The notes under the pieces are model-generated. The model saw nothing but the letters and a program-made list of their open reading frames with translations. It was not told the DNA's origin and ran no database searches. Below are positions 1-7,784 of a stretch of DNA of 64,000 nt, one piece after another; position 1 is the first letter of the stretch, and each line of letters begins with the position of its first letter. Origin of the DNA: Alphaproteobacteria bacterium (lineage in GTDB: Bacteria > Pseudomonadota > Alphaproteobacteria > CAAGCB01 > CAG-977); assembly GCA_017616015.1 (NCBI GenBank), contig JAFZYY010000001.1, positions 1 to 64,000 on the forward strand. Reading direction: 5' to 3'. The position numbers and the translations under genes are program-made.

Positions 1-131
1 ACGGCCTGGTGGACAATGAACAGAAGGGACTGACAGCAAGCACGTCAACTCATACGAACGATACGTCTACTAAAAGCAAAACGTCGACTCAAACACAGAG
101 CTATGCTCCGGTAAAAGACGGAGGGCGTTAA
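1..131 (+). CDS. C-terminal tail of a third tandem paralogue (cut by window edge)
   Basis: An open frame runs in from the left edge (codons start at base 3) and ends with TAA at 129-131. The 42 visible residues are rich in Thr, Ser, Gln and Lys and end in KDGGR. The two complete genes that follow end in similar low-complexity tails closing with GSDGR, and this gene is also followed by the same kind of terminator. I infer that it is a third member of the same tandem family. Its catalytic part lies outside the window, so nothing can be said of its activity. Confidence 0.7.
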   Translation, partial: GLVDNEQKGLTASTSTHTNDTSTKSKTSTQTQSYAPVKDGGR

Positions 132-145
132 GGCTTTTGGTTTTT

Positions 146-186
146 AATAAAAGAACTCCCGCATTCTGTGCGGGAGTTCTTTTATT
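146..186 (+). terminator. Intrinsic terminator of the truncated paralogue
   Basis: A perfect 18-bp stem (146-163 with 169-186) has a 5-nt loop and an A-rich/T-rich base, so it could act on both strands. The core ACTCCCGC/GCGGGAGT is shared with the terminators after the next two genes. Confidence 0.9.
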
Positions 187-195
187 GTTTAAAAT

Positions 196-259
196 GAAAA
201 TGAACTTTTCTTGACAGCGGCGTGTTTCTTTAGAAAAAGCAGGAGTTATCTGCTATACT
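196..259 (+). promoter_or_regulatory. Promoter with conserved upstream block, paralogue 1
   Basis: An extended -10 element TGCTATACT ends at 259, with TAGAAA at 231-236 as a weak -35 (17-bp spacer). Upstream, the 21-bp block at 196-216 is identical to 1730-1750 before the next gene. It contains the inverted repeat GAAAA-N5-TTTTC and ends in TTGACA. The TTGACA is 37 bp from the -10, too far to be its -35. The block is therefore more likely a shared regulator site or upstream element. The ATG at 293 follows AGGAGG at 282-287. Confidence 0.6.
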
Positions 260-292
260 GAATATAAAATAACATAGGGATAGGAGGCTCAT

Positions 293-1654
293 ATGACAAC
301 CGATCCGACAGAAACAGAAACTCCCGTGCAGGAGGAAGAAGATGTAGTAAGAATGGTGGCCGAGGCGAGAGCTACCGAAATGATGGCTCGATTCGTCGGT
401 AAGGCCGGCTTTGGCGTTGATCCTAGGGATCCAAGCAACTGGGGTGATTTCGAACAGCGTATCAGCGGCATTATAACCGATAAAGGAACAATGGGACGCT
501 CTGTGGCTTTGATGCAGAAATATGTTCCTGAATGTAAAGGGGACTCTAAAGGTATTTATGAATATTGTATGGGAACCTATTGGACTTCTTTGACAGCCGT
601 GATGGGTGAAAAAAATCCTGGTAATTTCATGAATAAGGACGATCCGAACTACACACATATGGGAGGCAGTCCTCATATATCAACTTACGCCGCGATTAAC
701 TGGTTCGAGACAAATACAAACGAAGATTTTAATAATTGCGGCCAAAGCATGCGGGATTTTCCGTTCAAAGAGCAGGATCCTGCAAAACAAACCGTCGGAC
801 AAATGTTGCGGGAAGGATACAGAGACGGAACTATTCCTATCGGATCTTTGGTTATGGTGCGGCGTGATGGCGGCTTGCTTCATGCGGTCATGTTTGCGGG
901 CTTTAATGAAAACGGCGAACCGCTGTTTTCCTGCGCGAACAATGAACATATCAGAGAGACTATGCCGAGTTGGGCAAACCAAAAACTCGGAGATAGAGGA
1001 AACCGAGCGGAAAATCACGATGTCTATGTGGTCAATATGCAGCAGGCACTTGCTGTAAAAATAGAAATGGAAGAACGCCAGCTTTATAACAGTATGAACA
1101 GAGACGAATATATTGCGGCGCATCAATCCGAAATAGAAGCATATCAATTACAGCAATTGCAAAATACGCCTATACATATTGAGCCGAGACGGATAGACAG
1201 AATCGATATTCCGGAAACACCGTTGGTCTTTCCTGAACGCGAACAGATTGAGCTTCCGACTTCTACTAAAGGAAGTTTCGGAGAAAGACTTTACGGACTT
1301 CTTCATTACAGACGTTTCCATCCGAGAGAAGAGGAGCCGCAGAATGCGCCTGTAGAAACGCCGCAGACGCCCGTAGAAACACAAGAAGCTCCGGAACCTG
1401 CTCCTGCTGTGGTTAGACCTTCTGAAGAGAATGTTTCGGCCAGATTGACTGATGCTTATCGGCAAGTGCAAGGTGAGCAGCCGACGACACTGGCTACCGG
1501 CGACAGAACATTGAGACCTTCGGAACGCTTAAAACTGGAGGGAATGGAAAGGATTGAGCCGCCGCCTCGTCCGTCGGCAGGAAACACTGCGGTGCCGACA
1601 GCAGAGCCGAGGAGTCAGACAGTGACGCAGTCAAAAGGAAGCGATGGTCGCTAA
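293..1654 (+). CDS. Putative papain-like (CHAP-like) cysteine peptidase/amidase, tandem paralogue 1
   Basis: This 453-residue protein belongs to no family I can name with certainty. The N-terminal part (about 80-250) has the layout of a papain-fold peptidase: Cys92 in YCMGTYW at a helix start, His197 in LLHAVMFAG, and Asn216 in FSCANNE. That order (Cys, His, polar residue) is typical of CHAP and NlpC/P60 domains, though the Cys-His gap of 105 is long. Next come a conserved helix near 262-282 (RQLYN.M.RDEYIAAHQ), the 18-residue motif GSFGERLYGLLHYRRFHP at 327-344, and a Pro/Glu/Gln-rich tail ending in GSDGR. No signal peptide or membrane segment is visible, so it is cytosolic or exported by a route that reads another signal. 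AGGAGG at 282-287 sets the start. It has its own promoter and terminator. The peptidase call is inference. Confidence 0.75.
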   Translation: MTTDPTETETPVQEEEDVVRMVAEARATEMMARFVGKAGFGVDPRDPSNWGDFEQRISGIITDKGTMGRSVALMQKYVPECKGDSKGIYEYCMGTYWTSLTAVMGEKNPGNFMNKDDPNYTHMGGSPHISTYAAINWFETNTNEDFNNCGQSMRDFPFKEQDPAKQTVGQMLREGYRDGTIPIGSLVMVRRDGGLLHAVMFAGFNENGEPLFSCANNEHIRETMPSWANQKLGDRGNRAENHDVYVVNMQQALAVKIEMEERQLYNSMNRDEYIAAHQSEIEAYQLQQLQNTPIHIEPRRIDRIDIPETPLVFPEREQIELPTSTKGSFGERLYGLLHYRRFHPREEEPQNAPVETPQTPVETQEAPEPAPAVVRPSEENVSARLTDAYRQVQGEQPTTLATGDRTLRPSERLKLEGMERIEPPPRPSAGNTAVPTAEPRSQTVTQSKGSDGR

Positions 1655-1683
1655 ATCGTTTTGTATTTAGTTGTTTCAACAAT

Positions 1684-1714
1684 AAAAACTCCCGCGTAAA
1701 ACGCGGGAGTTTTT
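1684..1714 (+). terminator. Intrinsic terminator of paralogue 1
   Basis: A perfect 14-bp stem (1684-1697 with 1701-1714), 3-nt loop and T-tract follow the stop codon by 30 nt. The core ACTCCCGC is the same as in the terminators at 146-186 and 3055-3089. Confidence 0.9.
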
Positions 1715-1729
1715 TATATCGCTAAATCT

Positions 1730-1792
1730 GAAAATGAACTTTTCTTGACAAAGAACCATTCTCTTGGAAAAAACGAGGCATTCTGATATACT
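1730..1792 (+). promoter_or_regulatory. Promoter with conserved upstream block, paralogue 2
   Basis: TTGGAA at 1764-1769 and TATACT at 1787-1792 are separated by 17 bp, with TG one base upstream of the -10 (extended -10). The 21-bp block at 1730-1750 is identical to 196-216. The distance from block to start codon is nearly the same in both genes (76 and 77 bp), so the two are probably controlled together. Confidence 0.7.
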
Positions 1793-1825
1793 CAAAGTAA
1801 AGTAATATTATAAGGAACTTTTTCC

Positions 1826-3025
1826 ATGGCTGCAGAATCAGAAACGGAAGTAGATGTCGTAACTCAGGTGGCAAATGAACGTGCCGCCATGATAATGGAG
1901 GAATTCAAGGTAAATTTTGAAAGCCGTGTCGATCGTATCGATTTGGCAGGAGGAAAACACAATAAAGCCGCCGTAATCAGAGAAGTTCCTTGTTGCGGCA
2001 CCCGTAACGGCGATTTGCTTGCGTATTGTATGGGAACCTATTGGACTTCTTTAGAAGAGGTTATGGGAAAAGATAAAGTCCAAAACTTTATGAACGGGAA
2101 TAATTATCAAACCGGCTGGGGCGGCAGTCCCAGAATTTCCTGTTACGGCGCAGTCAGTTACTTTGAAACGAATGGGGACGAGGCGTTTAACGAATGCGGG
2201 CAAAGTATAAAAACATTTCCGTTTAAAGAGCAGGATCCCGCAAAACAAACTTTAGGGCAGATGTTGCTTGAAGGATATAATAACGGCAGAGAACCGTGCA
2301 CTATTCCGATCGGCTCTTTGGTTATGGTGCGGAGCGGCAATGAAACCCATGCGACAATGTTCGCAGGGGTCGATAAAGACGGCCAGCCGCTGTTTTCTTG
2401 TGCTAACTTTGAACTTCACGGACAACCTTATCCAGATTGGGCAACTCAGAGAGTATCTAATAACAGAATAGACCATGACTGCTATGTGGTTAATATGGAG
2501 CAGGCTGTTTCCATACTGATAGAAAGGGAAGAACGCCAGCTTTATAACACGATGGGCAGAGACGAATATATTGCGGCGCATCAGGATGAAATAATGGCTT
2601 ATCAAATGCGCCAGCTGAAAGATAAGCCTCTGGAAACGTTGCCGTTAAGGCAAATGGAAGTAAATATTGAGGAAAATATAGCGCGCCTTTCTGTTCCTGA
2701 AGTGGAGGCTGTTCCCAGTTCATCCGGAGGAAGTTTCGGAGAAAGACTTTACGGACTTCTTCATTACAGACGTTTCCATCCGAAGGAAACAGAGCAGAAT
2801 GTCGGAAAATTATTGAACGAAGCTTATCAATTGTTGCAACAGGATCCGCGGCTGGCAGATCTTCCTAATTCGCAGCGCGCGGGTGCTATATCAACTCGCT
2901 TGCAGGGAGAAGGACGGAATAATAACAGAGGACAGGAAATTCATCAGCCGCAAAGCCAGCCTCAAACGACGACTCAGACGCAGAATCGCGCGCCGTCTCA
3001 GTCAAGAGGAAGCGATGGCCGCTAA
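1826..3025 (+). CDS. Putative papain-like (CHAP-like) cysteine peptidase/amidase, tandem paralogue 2
   Basis: This 399-residue paralogue of the preceding gene keeps every landmark: Cys68 in YCMGTYW, His175 in THATMFAG, Asn194 in FSCANFE, the RQLYN.M.RDEYIAAHQ helix near 237-252, and the motif GSFGERLYGLLHYRRFHP at 302-319. The remainder diverges and has many small gaps. The tail is Gln/Ser/Thr-rich and ends in GSDGR. The DNA encoding the 18-residue motif is almost unchanged between copies, which suggests strong constraint or gene conversion. The start is set by AAGGA at 1812-1816. No signal peptide is visible. The enzyme class is inferred from residue order only; activity and target are unknown. 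Confidence 0.75.
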   Translation: MAAESETEVDVVTQVANERAAMIMEEFKVNFESRVDRIDLAGGKHNKAAVIREVPCCGTRNGDLLAYCMGTYWTSLEEVMGKDKVQNFMNGNNYQTGWGGSPRISCYGAVSYFETNGDEAFNECGQSIKTFPFKEQDPAKQTLGQMLLEGYNNGREPCTIPIGSLVMVRSGNETHATMFAGVDKDGQPLFSCANFELHGQPYPDWATQRVSNNRIDHDCYVVNMEQAVSILIEREERQLYNTMGRDEYIAAHQDEIMAYQMRQLKDKPLETLPLRQMEVNIEENIARLSVPEVEAVPSSSGGSFGERLYGLLHYRRFHPKETEQNVGKLLNEAYQLLQQDPRLADLPNSQRAGAISTRLQGEGRNNNRGQEIHQPQSQPQTTTQTQNRAPSQSRGSDGR

Positions 3026-3054
3026 AGTATTTTGTATTTGTCTGTTTCAATAAT

Positions 3055-3089
3055 AAAAAAACTCCCGTGTTTTACGCGGGAGTTTTTTT
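3055..3089. terminator. Bidirectional terminator between paralogue 2 and the Lon gene
   Basis: A 16-bp stem (3055-3070 with 3074-3089, one G-T wobble) has a 3-nt loop and A/T runs at both ends. It lies between convergent genes and can serve both. Confidence 0.9.
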
Positions 3090-3094
3090 TATTG

Positions 3095-5539
3095 CTAAAG
3101 TTTGTTCTTCGGCGGCAAGTGGGTTTGCCGGCGATATTCCAGATTTTGCGCCAGAAATTGATCCAACCTCTCCTGAACTTTTCCGTTAATGCTGTTTTCC
3201 GGATATTGTCCTTTCGCGTCGCGTTCGCCAGCGGGAAGCCCTGTTAAAATCTCGATCCCTTCATCGATCGTGGAAACGGGATAAATGTGGAATTTCCCTT
3301 CTTTGCAGGCGTCAACGACGTCTTGCCGCAGCATCAGGTTGACGACGTTTGTTTTCGGAATTAAAACGCCTTGTTTTCCGGTTAATCCGCGCAGACGGCA
3401 AATATCGAAGAAGCCTTCGATTTTTTCATTAACGCCGCCGATTGCCTGGATTTGTCCGAACTGGTTGACCGAGCCCGTAACCGCCAGATTCTGCCGGATT
3501 GGAACGTTTGCCAAAGCGGACAGCATCGCGTACAGTTCCGTCGAGGAAGCGGAATCTCCGTCGATTTCGCCGTAAGACTGTTCGAAAACAAGCGAAGCTT
3601 CCATCGACAACGGAGCGTTCTGCGAAAAGCGGGAAGCCAGAAAACTGGATAAGATCAGGACGCCTTTGGTGTGCAAAGGACCGCCTAAATCCACTTCGCG
3701 TTCAATGTCAATTACGCCGCCCGATCCCATGCGCGTCAGGCAGGTGATGCGGCTGGGCTTTCCGAAGGACATTTGTCCGAATTCCAAAACGGCCAGTCCG
3801 TTGATTTGACCGACGACAGCGCCGTCCGTATCGATTAAAACCGATCCGCGCATGATCTGTTCCGTCATTCTTTCCTGAATGCGGTCGGAGCGTTTTATTT
3901 TTGCTTTAATCGCTTGTTCGACGTGCTCCCGGGTGATTTCCGGCGATTTATTGTCTGACATGGCGCAATAGTTTGCTTCGCGGATCAGGTCGCTGATAGA
4001 AGCGATATGAGCTGTCAGTTTCTGACTGTCTTCCGCCAGACGGGAAGCGTGTTCCAATAAACGGGCGACTGCTTCCTTTTTCAGCGGGCGCAGCTGATTG
4101 CGTCGGGCTTGCGTCGCGATTAAGCGGGCGTATTTGGAAACATTTTCCTGCGTTTTTTCCATATAAGGAAGAAAGTTGGCTTCGACTTTGAACAATTCCG
4201 TAAAGTCGGGATCGTTTTCCGCCAACATGTAGTACAGCTCCGGTTCGCCAAGCAAAACGATTTTGACGTTTAAAGGAATAGCTTCCGGTTCCAGAATCGT
4301 TGTCATCATTCCGTCAGCGGAAGGCGGATCCATCGTGATTTTTTTCGATCTGAGCGCGCGTTTTAAAGCGTCCCAGGACGAAGTCTGATTTAATAAATCC
4401 TTGGCTTCAATGACCAGAAAACCGCCGTTGGCTTCGTGCAAAGCCCCTGCCTTGATCATGTTAAAATCGGTAATCAAAGCGCCGTATTGCTGCTGGCGGT
4501 CAATGCGCCCGATCAAATTGGTTAAAATCGGGTGATCCAGAAAAATTAAAGGCGCTCCGTTCTTATCAGAATGATCAATCAAAACGTTTACTTTGTAACG
4601 GCGGAAGAAACCGTCCGATTTTTGTTTAGGCATCATGGGAAGCGGCTGTTCTTCGTCAGCCGGCATTTGCATTTGCGGCTGTTCTTCGTCGTCGTCCAGG
4701 AACATATCGACGTTTTCAATAATATCGTCGTACATATTGCGCAAAAATACCGTCACGCTTTTATTGCGGCGATATTTTCTTTTCAGTTCGTCGATTAAAT
4801 GCTTGATGGCCAGAGAAGCAAATTGTTCGTTCAGTTTTTGAATTTGTTCGCGCTGTTCTTTTTCCCATTTGGGAATGTCGTGAACGGCGTGTTCCAGTTC
4901 TTCCTGCGCCGCGTTTAATTCGGCCAACACTTCCTGCTGTTCTTCTTCGGGAAGCTTTTCAAAAGCTTCCGGACTAAGCACGTCGCCGTCTTTTGTCGGC
5001 GCAACGACCAGTCCGACGGGCATGCGCAGAACGGAAACGTTTTTGCCGGAGGTATGCTTTTGAATTTCGTCGAAATATTGGGTTTTTTGTTCCCGGAAAG
5101 TGTCTTCGATTGTTTTTAACTGCGCTTTATATTCGTCGCCGTCAAAAACGGCGGGCAAAGCCACGCGTATTTCTTCGACCAGCTTGTCGACGGCTTTGGC
5201 AAAAACTTTCGCTTTTCCCGCGGGCATGCGGATAGCTGTCGGTTTGTAAGGCGTTTTAAAGTTGTAAACATAGCACCAATCGTCAGGCGTTTTGCGCTTT
5301 TTGGAAACTTTGGATAAAATCTGACGAACAAGAGAAGACTTGCCCGTTCCTTCCGTTCCGATGCAAAACAGGTTATAACCGTAGGAATCCATACTGATGC
5401 CGAAATTGATGGCATTGATTGCCTGCTCTTGTCCCAAAGGTTGATTAAGATCTTCCAAATCGCGCGTTGTCTCAAAAGACAAAAAATCCAAATCGCAGAT
5501 ACTGTATAACTTTTGATAAGAAAGAGCAGATACGGTCAT
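3095..5539 (-). CDS. ATP-dependent Lon-type protease (LonB/YcbZ-like, S16 family)
   Basis: This 814-residue protein combines an AAA+ ATPase with a C-terminal S16 peptidase domain. Walker A is GTEGTGKSS at 61-69. The segment GGFLVIEAKDLL looks like Walker B. A charged, coiled-coil-like stretch (about 110-330) is inserted between them, as in the LonB/YcbZ branch. The proteolytic dyad is Ser663 (GDSAS) and Lys706 (GGVNEKIEG), 43 residues apart as in classical Lon. The Lon substrate-binding LAN domain is missing, which separates it from LonA. It should degrade damaged or regulatory proteins in the cytosol. A GAGGT ribosome-binding site precedes the start. It lies 32 nt downstream of the EamA gene on the same strand. 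Confidence 0.93.
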   Translation of the reverse strand: MTVSALSYQKLYSICDLDFLSFETTRDLEDLNQPLGQEQAINAINFGISMDSYGYNLFCIGTEGTGKSSLVRQILSKVSKKRKTPDDWCYVYNFKTPYKPTAIRMPAGKAKVFAKAVDKLVEEIRVALPAVFDGDEYKAQLKTIEDTFREQKTQYFDEIQKHTSGKNVSVLRMPVGLVVAPTKDGDVLSPEAFEKLPEEEQQEVLAELNAAQEELEHAVHDIPKWEKEQREQIQKLNEQFASLAIKHLIDELKRKYRRNKSVTVFLRNMYDDIIENVDMFLDDDEEQPQMQMPADEEQPLPMMPKQKSDGFFRRYKVNVLIDHSDKNGAPLIFLDHPILTNLIGRIDRQQQYGALITDFNMIKAGALHEANGGFLVIEAKDLLNQTSSWDALKRALRSKKITMDPPSADGMMTTILEPEAIPLNVKIVLLGEPELYYMLAENDPDFTELFKVEANFLPYMEKTQENVSKYARLIATQARRNQLRPLKKEAVARLLEHASRLAEDSQKLTAHIASISDLIREANYCAMSDNKSPEITREHVEQAIKAKIKRSDRIQERMTEQIMRGSVLIDTDGAVVGQINGLAVLEFGQMSFGKPSRITCLTRMGSGGVIDIEREVDLGGPLHTKGVLILSSFLASRFSQNAPLSMEASLVFEQSYGEIDGDSASSTELYAMLSALANVPIRQNLAVTGSVNQFGQIQAIGGVNEKIEGFFDICRLRGLTGKQGVLIPKTNVVNLMLRQDVVDACKEGKFHIYPVSTIDEGIEILTGLPAGERDAKGQYPENSINGKVQERLDQFLAQNLEYRRQTHLPPKNKL

Positions 5540-5571
5540 GTAAAAACCTCGCTGTTAAATTGTGAGCGTCA

Positions 5572-6456
5572 TCAGTCACCTGACTGGCGTTTAAGAATAT
5601 AAACGCTGGTCGTAATGATGATAATGACTCCGATGACAAAATGTAAAGACAGTGCTTCGTGAAAGAAACACCAACCGATAAAAGCGGACAAAGGGATTTG
5701 CAAATAATCAATCGGCGAAATGACGGTGGCTTTGCCGACTTGATAGGCTCGGATAACAAAGTACTGTCCTGCGGTGGCGGCGGCGGCAATAACGAAAACA
5801 CACCCCAATGTTTTTAATCCGAACGGCACCCACAGGCTATAAGCCGGATACGCGGTTAAAAGGCAGCAGGCTATGCCGAAATACAGCAGCATGGCTAAAT
5901 GGTTTTCCGTATGGGACAGGCGTTGGATATAAATATAGGTCAAAGCCAGAAAAAACGACGCGCCCAAAGCGGCCGTTTCCGCCAGGCTTAATCCGACCGG
6001 ACCGGGATTTAAGACGATCAAAACGCCGATAAAGCCGATCATCGTCGCCAGAATTCTTTTCCAGCCGGCATGTTCTTTCAGCATGATGATCGCCAGAGGA
6101 ATCGTGAATAACGGGCGGGTAAAAACGATGGAAGTCGCCGTTGCCAGATGCATATGTCTGTAAGCGTAAAAGGTCAGCACGATGTTTGTCACGCCGAAAA
6201 GCAGGCGGCAGGCGTAATTTTTATATTGATGCGTTTTCATGACGCCGAATCCTGTTTTGAACAGGAAAGGCAATATCAGCAGTATTTGAAACAGGCTGCG
6301 CAAAAAAACGATTTGAATGGAACTTAAATTTTCGCTTGTAAATTTAACGGCGCTGTATGAAATTTGAAACAGTACCGCAGAGCCGAACAGCCATAAAGCT
6401 CCGATTAAATTGGGATTGGCTGATGTTTTTCTGATTTTTTGAACGACATTCGGCAT
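5572..6456 (-). CDS. EamA-family (drug/metabolite) transporter
   Basis: This 294-residue integral membrane protein has about ten hydrophobic segments in two EamA-like halves (roughly 15-150 and 155-290). Typical sequences are SIVFTRPLFTIPLAIIML with KEHAGW in the first half and SPIDYLQIPLSAFIGW with FHEAL in the second. Members of this superfamily export small metabolites or take up nucleotide-type substrates; the substrate cannot be read from the sequence. It is transcribed towards the Lon gene and is divergent from the TPR gene at 6504, with only 47 bp between them. Confidence 0.9.
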   Translation of the reverse strand: MPNVVQKIRKTSANPNLIGALWLFGSAVLFQISYSAVKFTSENLSSIQIVFLRSLFQILLILPFLFKTGFGVMKTHQYKNYACRLLFGVTNIVLTFYAYRHMHLATATSIVFTRPLFTIPLAIIMLKEHAGWKRILATMIGFIGVLIVLNPGPVGLSLAETAALGASFFLALTYIYIQRLSHTENHLAMLLYFGIACCLLTAYPAYSLWVPFGLKTLGCVFVIAAAATAGQYFVIRAYQVGKATVISPIDYLQIPLSAFIGWCFFHEALSLHFVIGVIIIITTSVYILKRQSGD

Positions 6457-6503
6457 CTGATTTGTTACCCTAAAAGCAAACAGGTTATTATATAAGGCAG
6501 AGT

Positions 6504-7784
6504 ATGAATCAATCGTATATATTAACGCAGGAAATTATCGAAAATTACCGCATTATCTGCCAGAAAGAATCGCAGGATATTGAAAACTGGCTGATTTTGG
6601 GGCGTTGTTTGGTTGATGTTCAGCGTTATGACGAAGCGCAGGAGGCTTTGACCAAGATTTTTGAGGAGGGAAGGTTCTTTTCTTTTAAAAACGGCGTGCC
6701 CCGGTTGCGTCTGTCTTCCCTGATGCATTGGCGCAAAAACCGTTTGCTGTTTGCCAAAGCGTACGCGGATTTGGCAATGATTTCTTTGAATCAGGGCAAT
6801 CTGGCCGAAGCGGAAAGACAGCTGACGATGGCGCTGTCCGTCTTTGAAAAGGAAGAGGAAGATTTCGAATACGCCCGCGCCGCGAACCGGTTGGGCATGG
6901 TCTACCGTCTGGCCGGCGCTTTTGAAAGCGCGGAAGAAGCGCATTACAGAGCGAAAAATCTGGCCGAAAAGCATCAATGGAGCGCGCTTTTGGCGGAAAC
7001 TTTCGGCAATTTGGGCATGGTTTATGAAGGAAAAGACCGATTCGAATTGGCGCTTGAGCAACATAACGAAGCCTTAAGACTGTTGGAACACGATGAAAAA
7101 CACAGCTATGACGCGGCTTGCCTGCAAAGACAGGTCGGACTGTGCTGTTTGCGCAAAGGGGATTTTAAACGGGCGCTGGACGCGCTTCAGGCTGGGTTTC
7201 AGTCATTTGGACGGCAGAACGAATTGTCCATGCAGAGTCGTCTGCTGAATGATATGACATTGGTTTATCAGTCCATGGGAGATGACGAAAAAGCGTTGGA
7301 AACCGCTTTTTTATCGGTACAAAAGGCCGTGGAGTCCGGCGATGATTTCGAAATGGCGGCAAATCGTTTGCTTTATGGCGGCTTGCGGGTGGAACAGAAT
7401 AATACGGACGAAGAAACGGAACAGTATTTGACGACGGCTCTGGTCTTTTTTAAAGAGAAAAATAAAAAAGCCGAAAACGCTAATACGGCGGCCATGCTCG
7501 GGCTTTTATACCTGCGCCGCGGCGATTGGGATCGGGCGGAAAGCTTTTTCAAAGATTCCATGCGCATTGAAGAAATGCTGCATCGCAGTCTGGGGCTGGC
7601 ATCGGATTACAGTAATCTGGGGCTGATCGCGCAGAAAAAAGGACAAAAGCAGAAAGCCGCCGAATATTGGTATAAAGCGTCCCTCTATTTTGAATCCAGC
7701 GGGGACAGGACGTCTGCGGAATACTTTAAAAAGCAGGCCAAGCTTATGTGGGAGGCTGCAGGAGTTCTGCTTCGTCCAGAGTAG
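6504..7784 (+). CDS. Tetratricopeptide-repeat protein
   Basis: This 426-residue protein consists almost wholly of TPR-like helical pairs (examples: YDEAQEAL, GNLAEAERQL, FESAEEAH, FELALEQHNEAL, GDWDRAESFF), about eight to nine units. It has no signal peptide or membrane segment, so it is probably a cytosolic scaffold. Its closest general look is to TPR proteins of the Rapsyn/LGN type (GNLGMVYEGKDRFELAL). The 3' end overlaps the convergent gene at 7744 by 41 nt, so the last 13 codons lie on both strands. Its function and partner are unknown. Confidence 0.88.
   Translation: MNQSYILTQEIIENYRIICQKESQDIENWLILGRCLVDVQRYDEAQEALTKIFEEGRFFSFKNGVPRLRLSSLMHWRKNRLLFAKAYADLAMISLNQGNLAEAERQLTMALSVFEKEEEDFEYARAANRLGMVYRLAGAFESAEEAHYRAKNLAEKHQWSALLAETFGNLGMVYEGKDRFELALEQHNEALRLLEHDEKHSYDAACLQRQVGLCCLRKGDFKRALDALQAGFQSFGRQNELSMQSRLLNDMTLVYQSMGDDEKALETAFLSVQKAVESGDDFEMAANRLLYGGLRVEQNNTDEETEQYLTTALVFFKEKNKKAENANTAAMLGLLYLRRGDWDRAESFFKDSMRIEEMLHRSLGLASDYSNLGLIAQKKGQKQKAAEYWYKASLYFESSGDRTSAEYFKKQAKLMWEAAGVLLRPE

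Noticed and set aside
211-259. TTGACA (211-216) as the -35 of the promoter before 293
   Set aside because: The distance to TATACT is 37 bp; sigma70 promoters need about 17. A weak -35 at the correct distance exists, and TTGACA is part of the conserved block instead.
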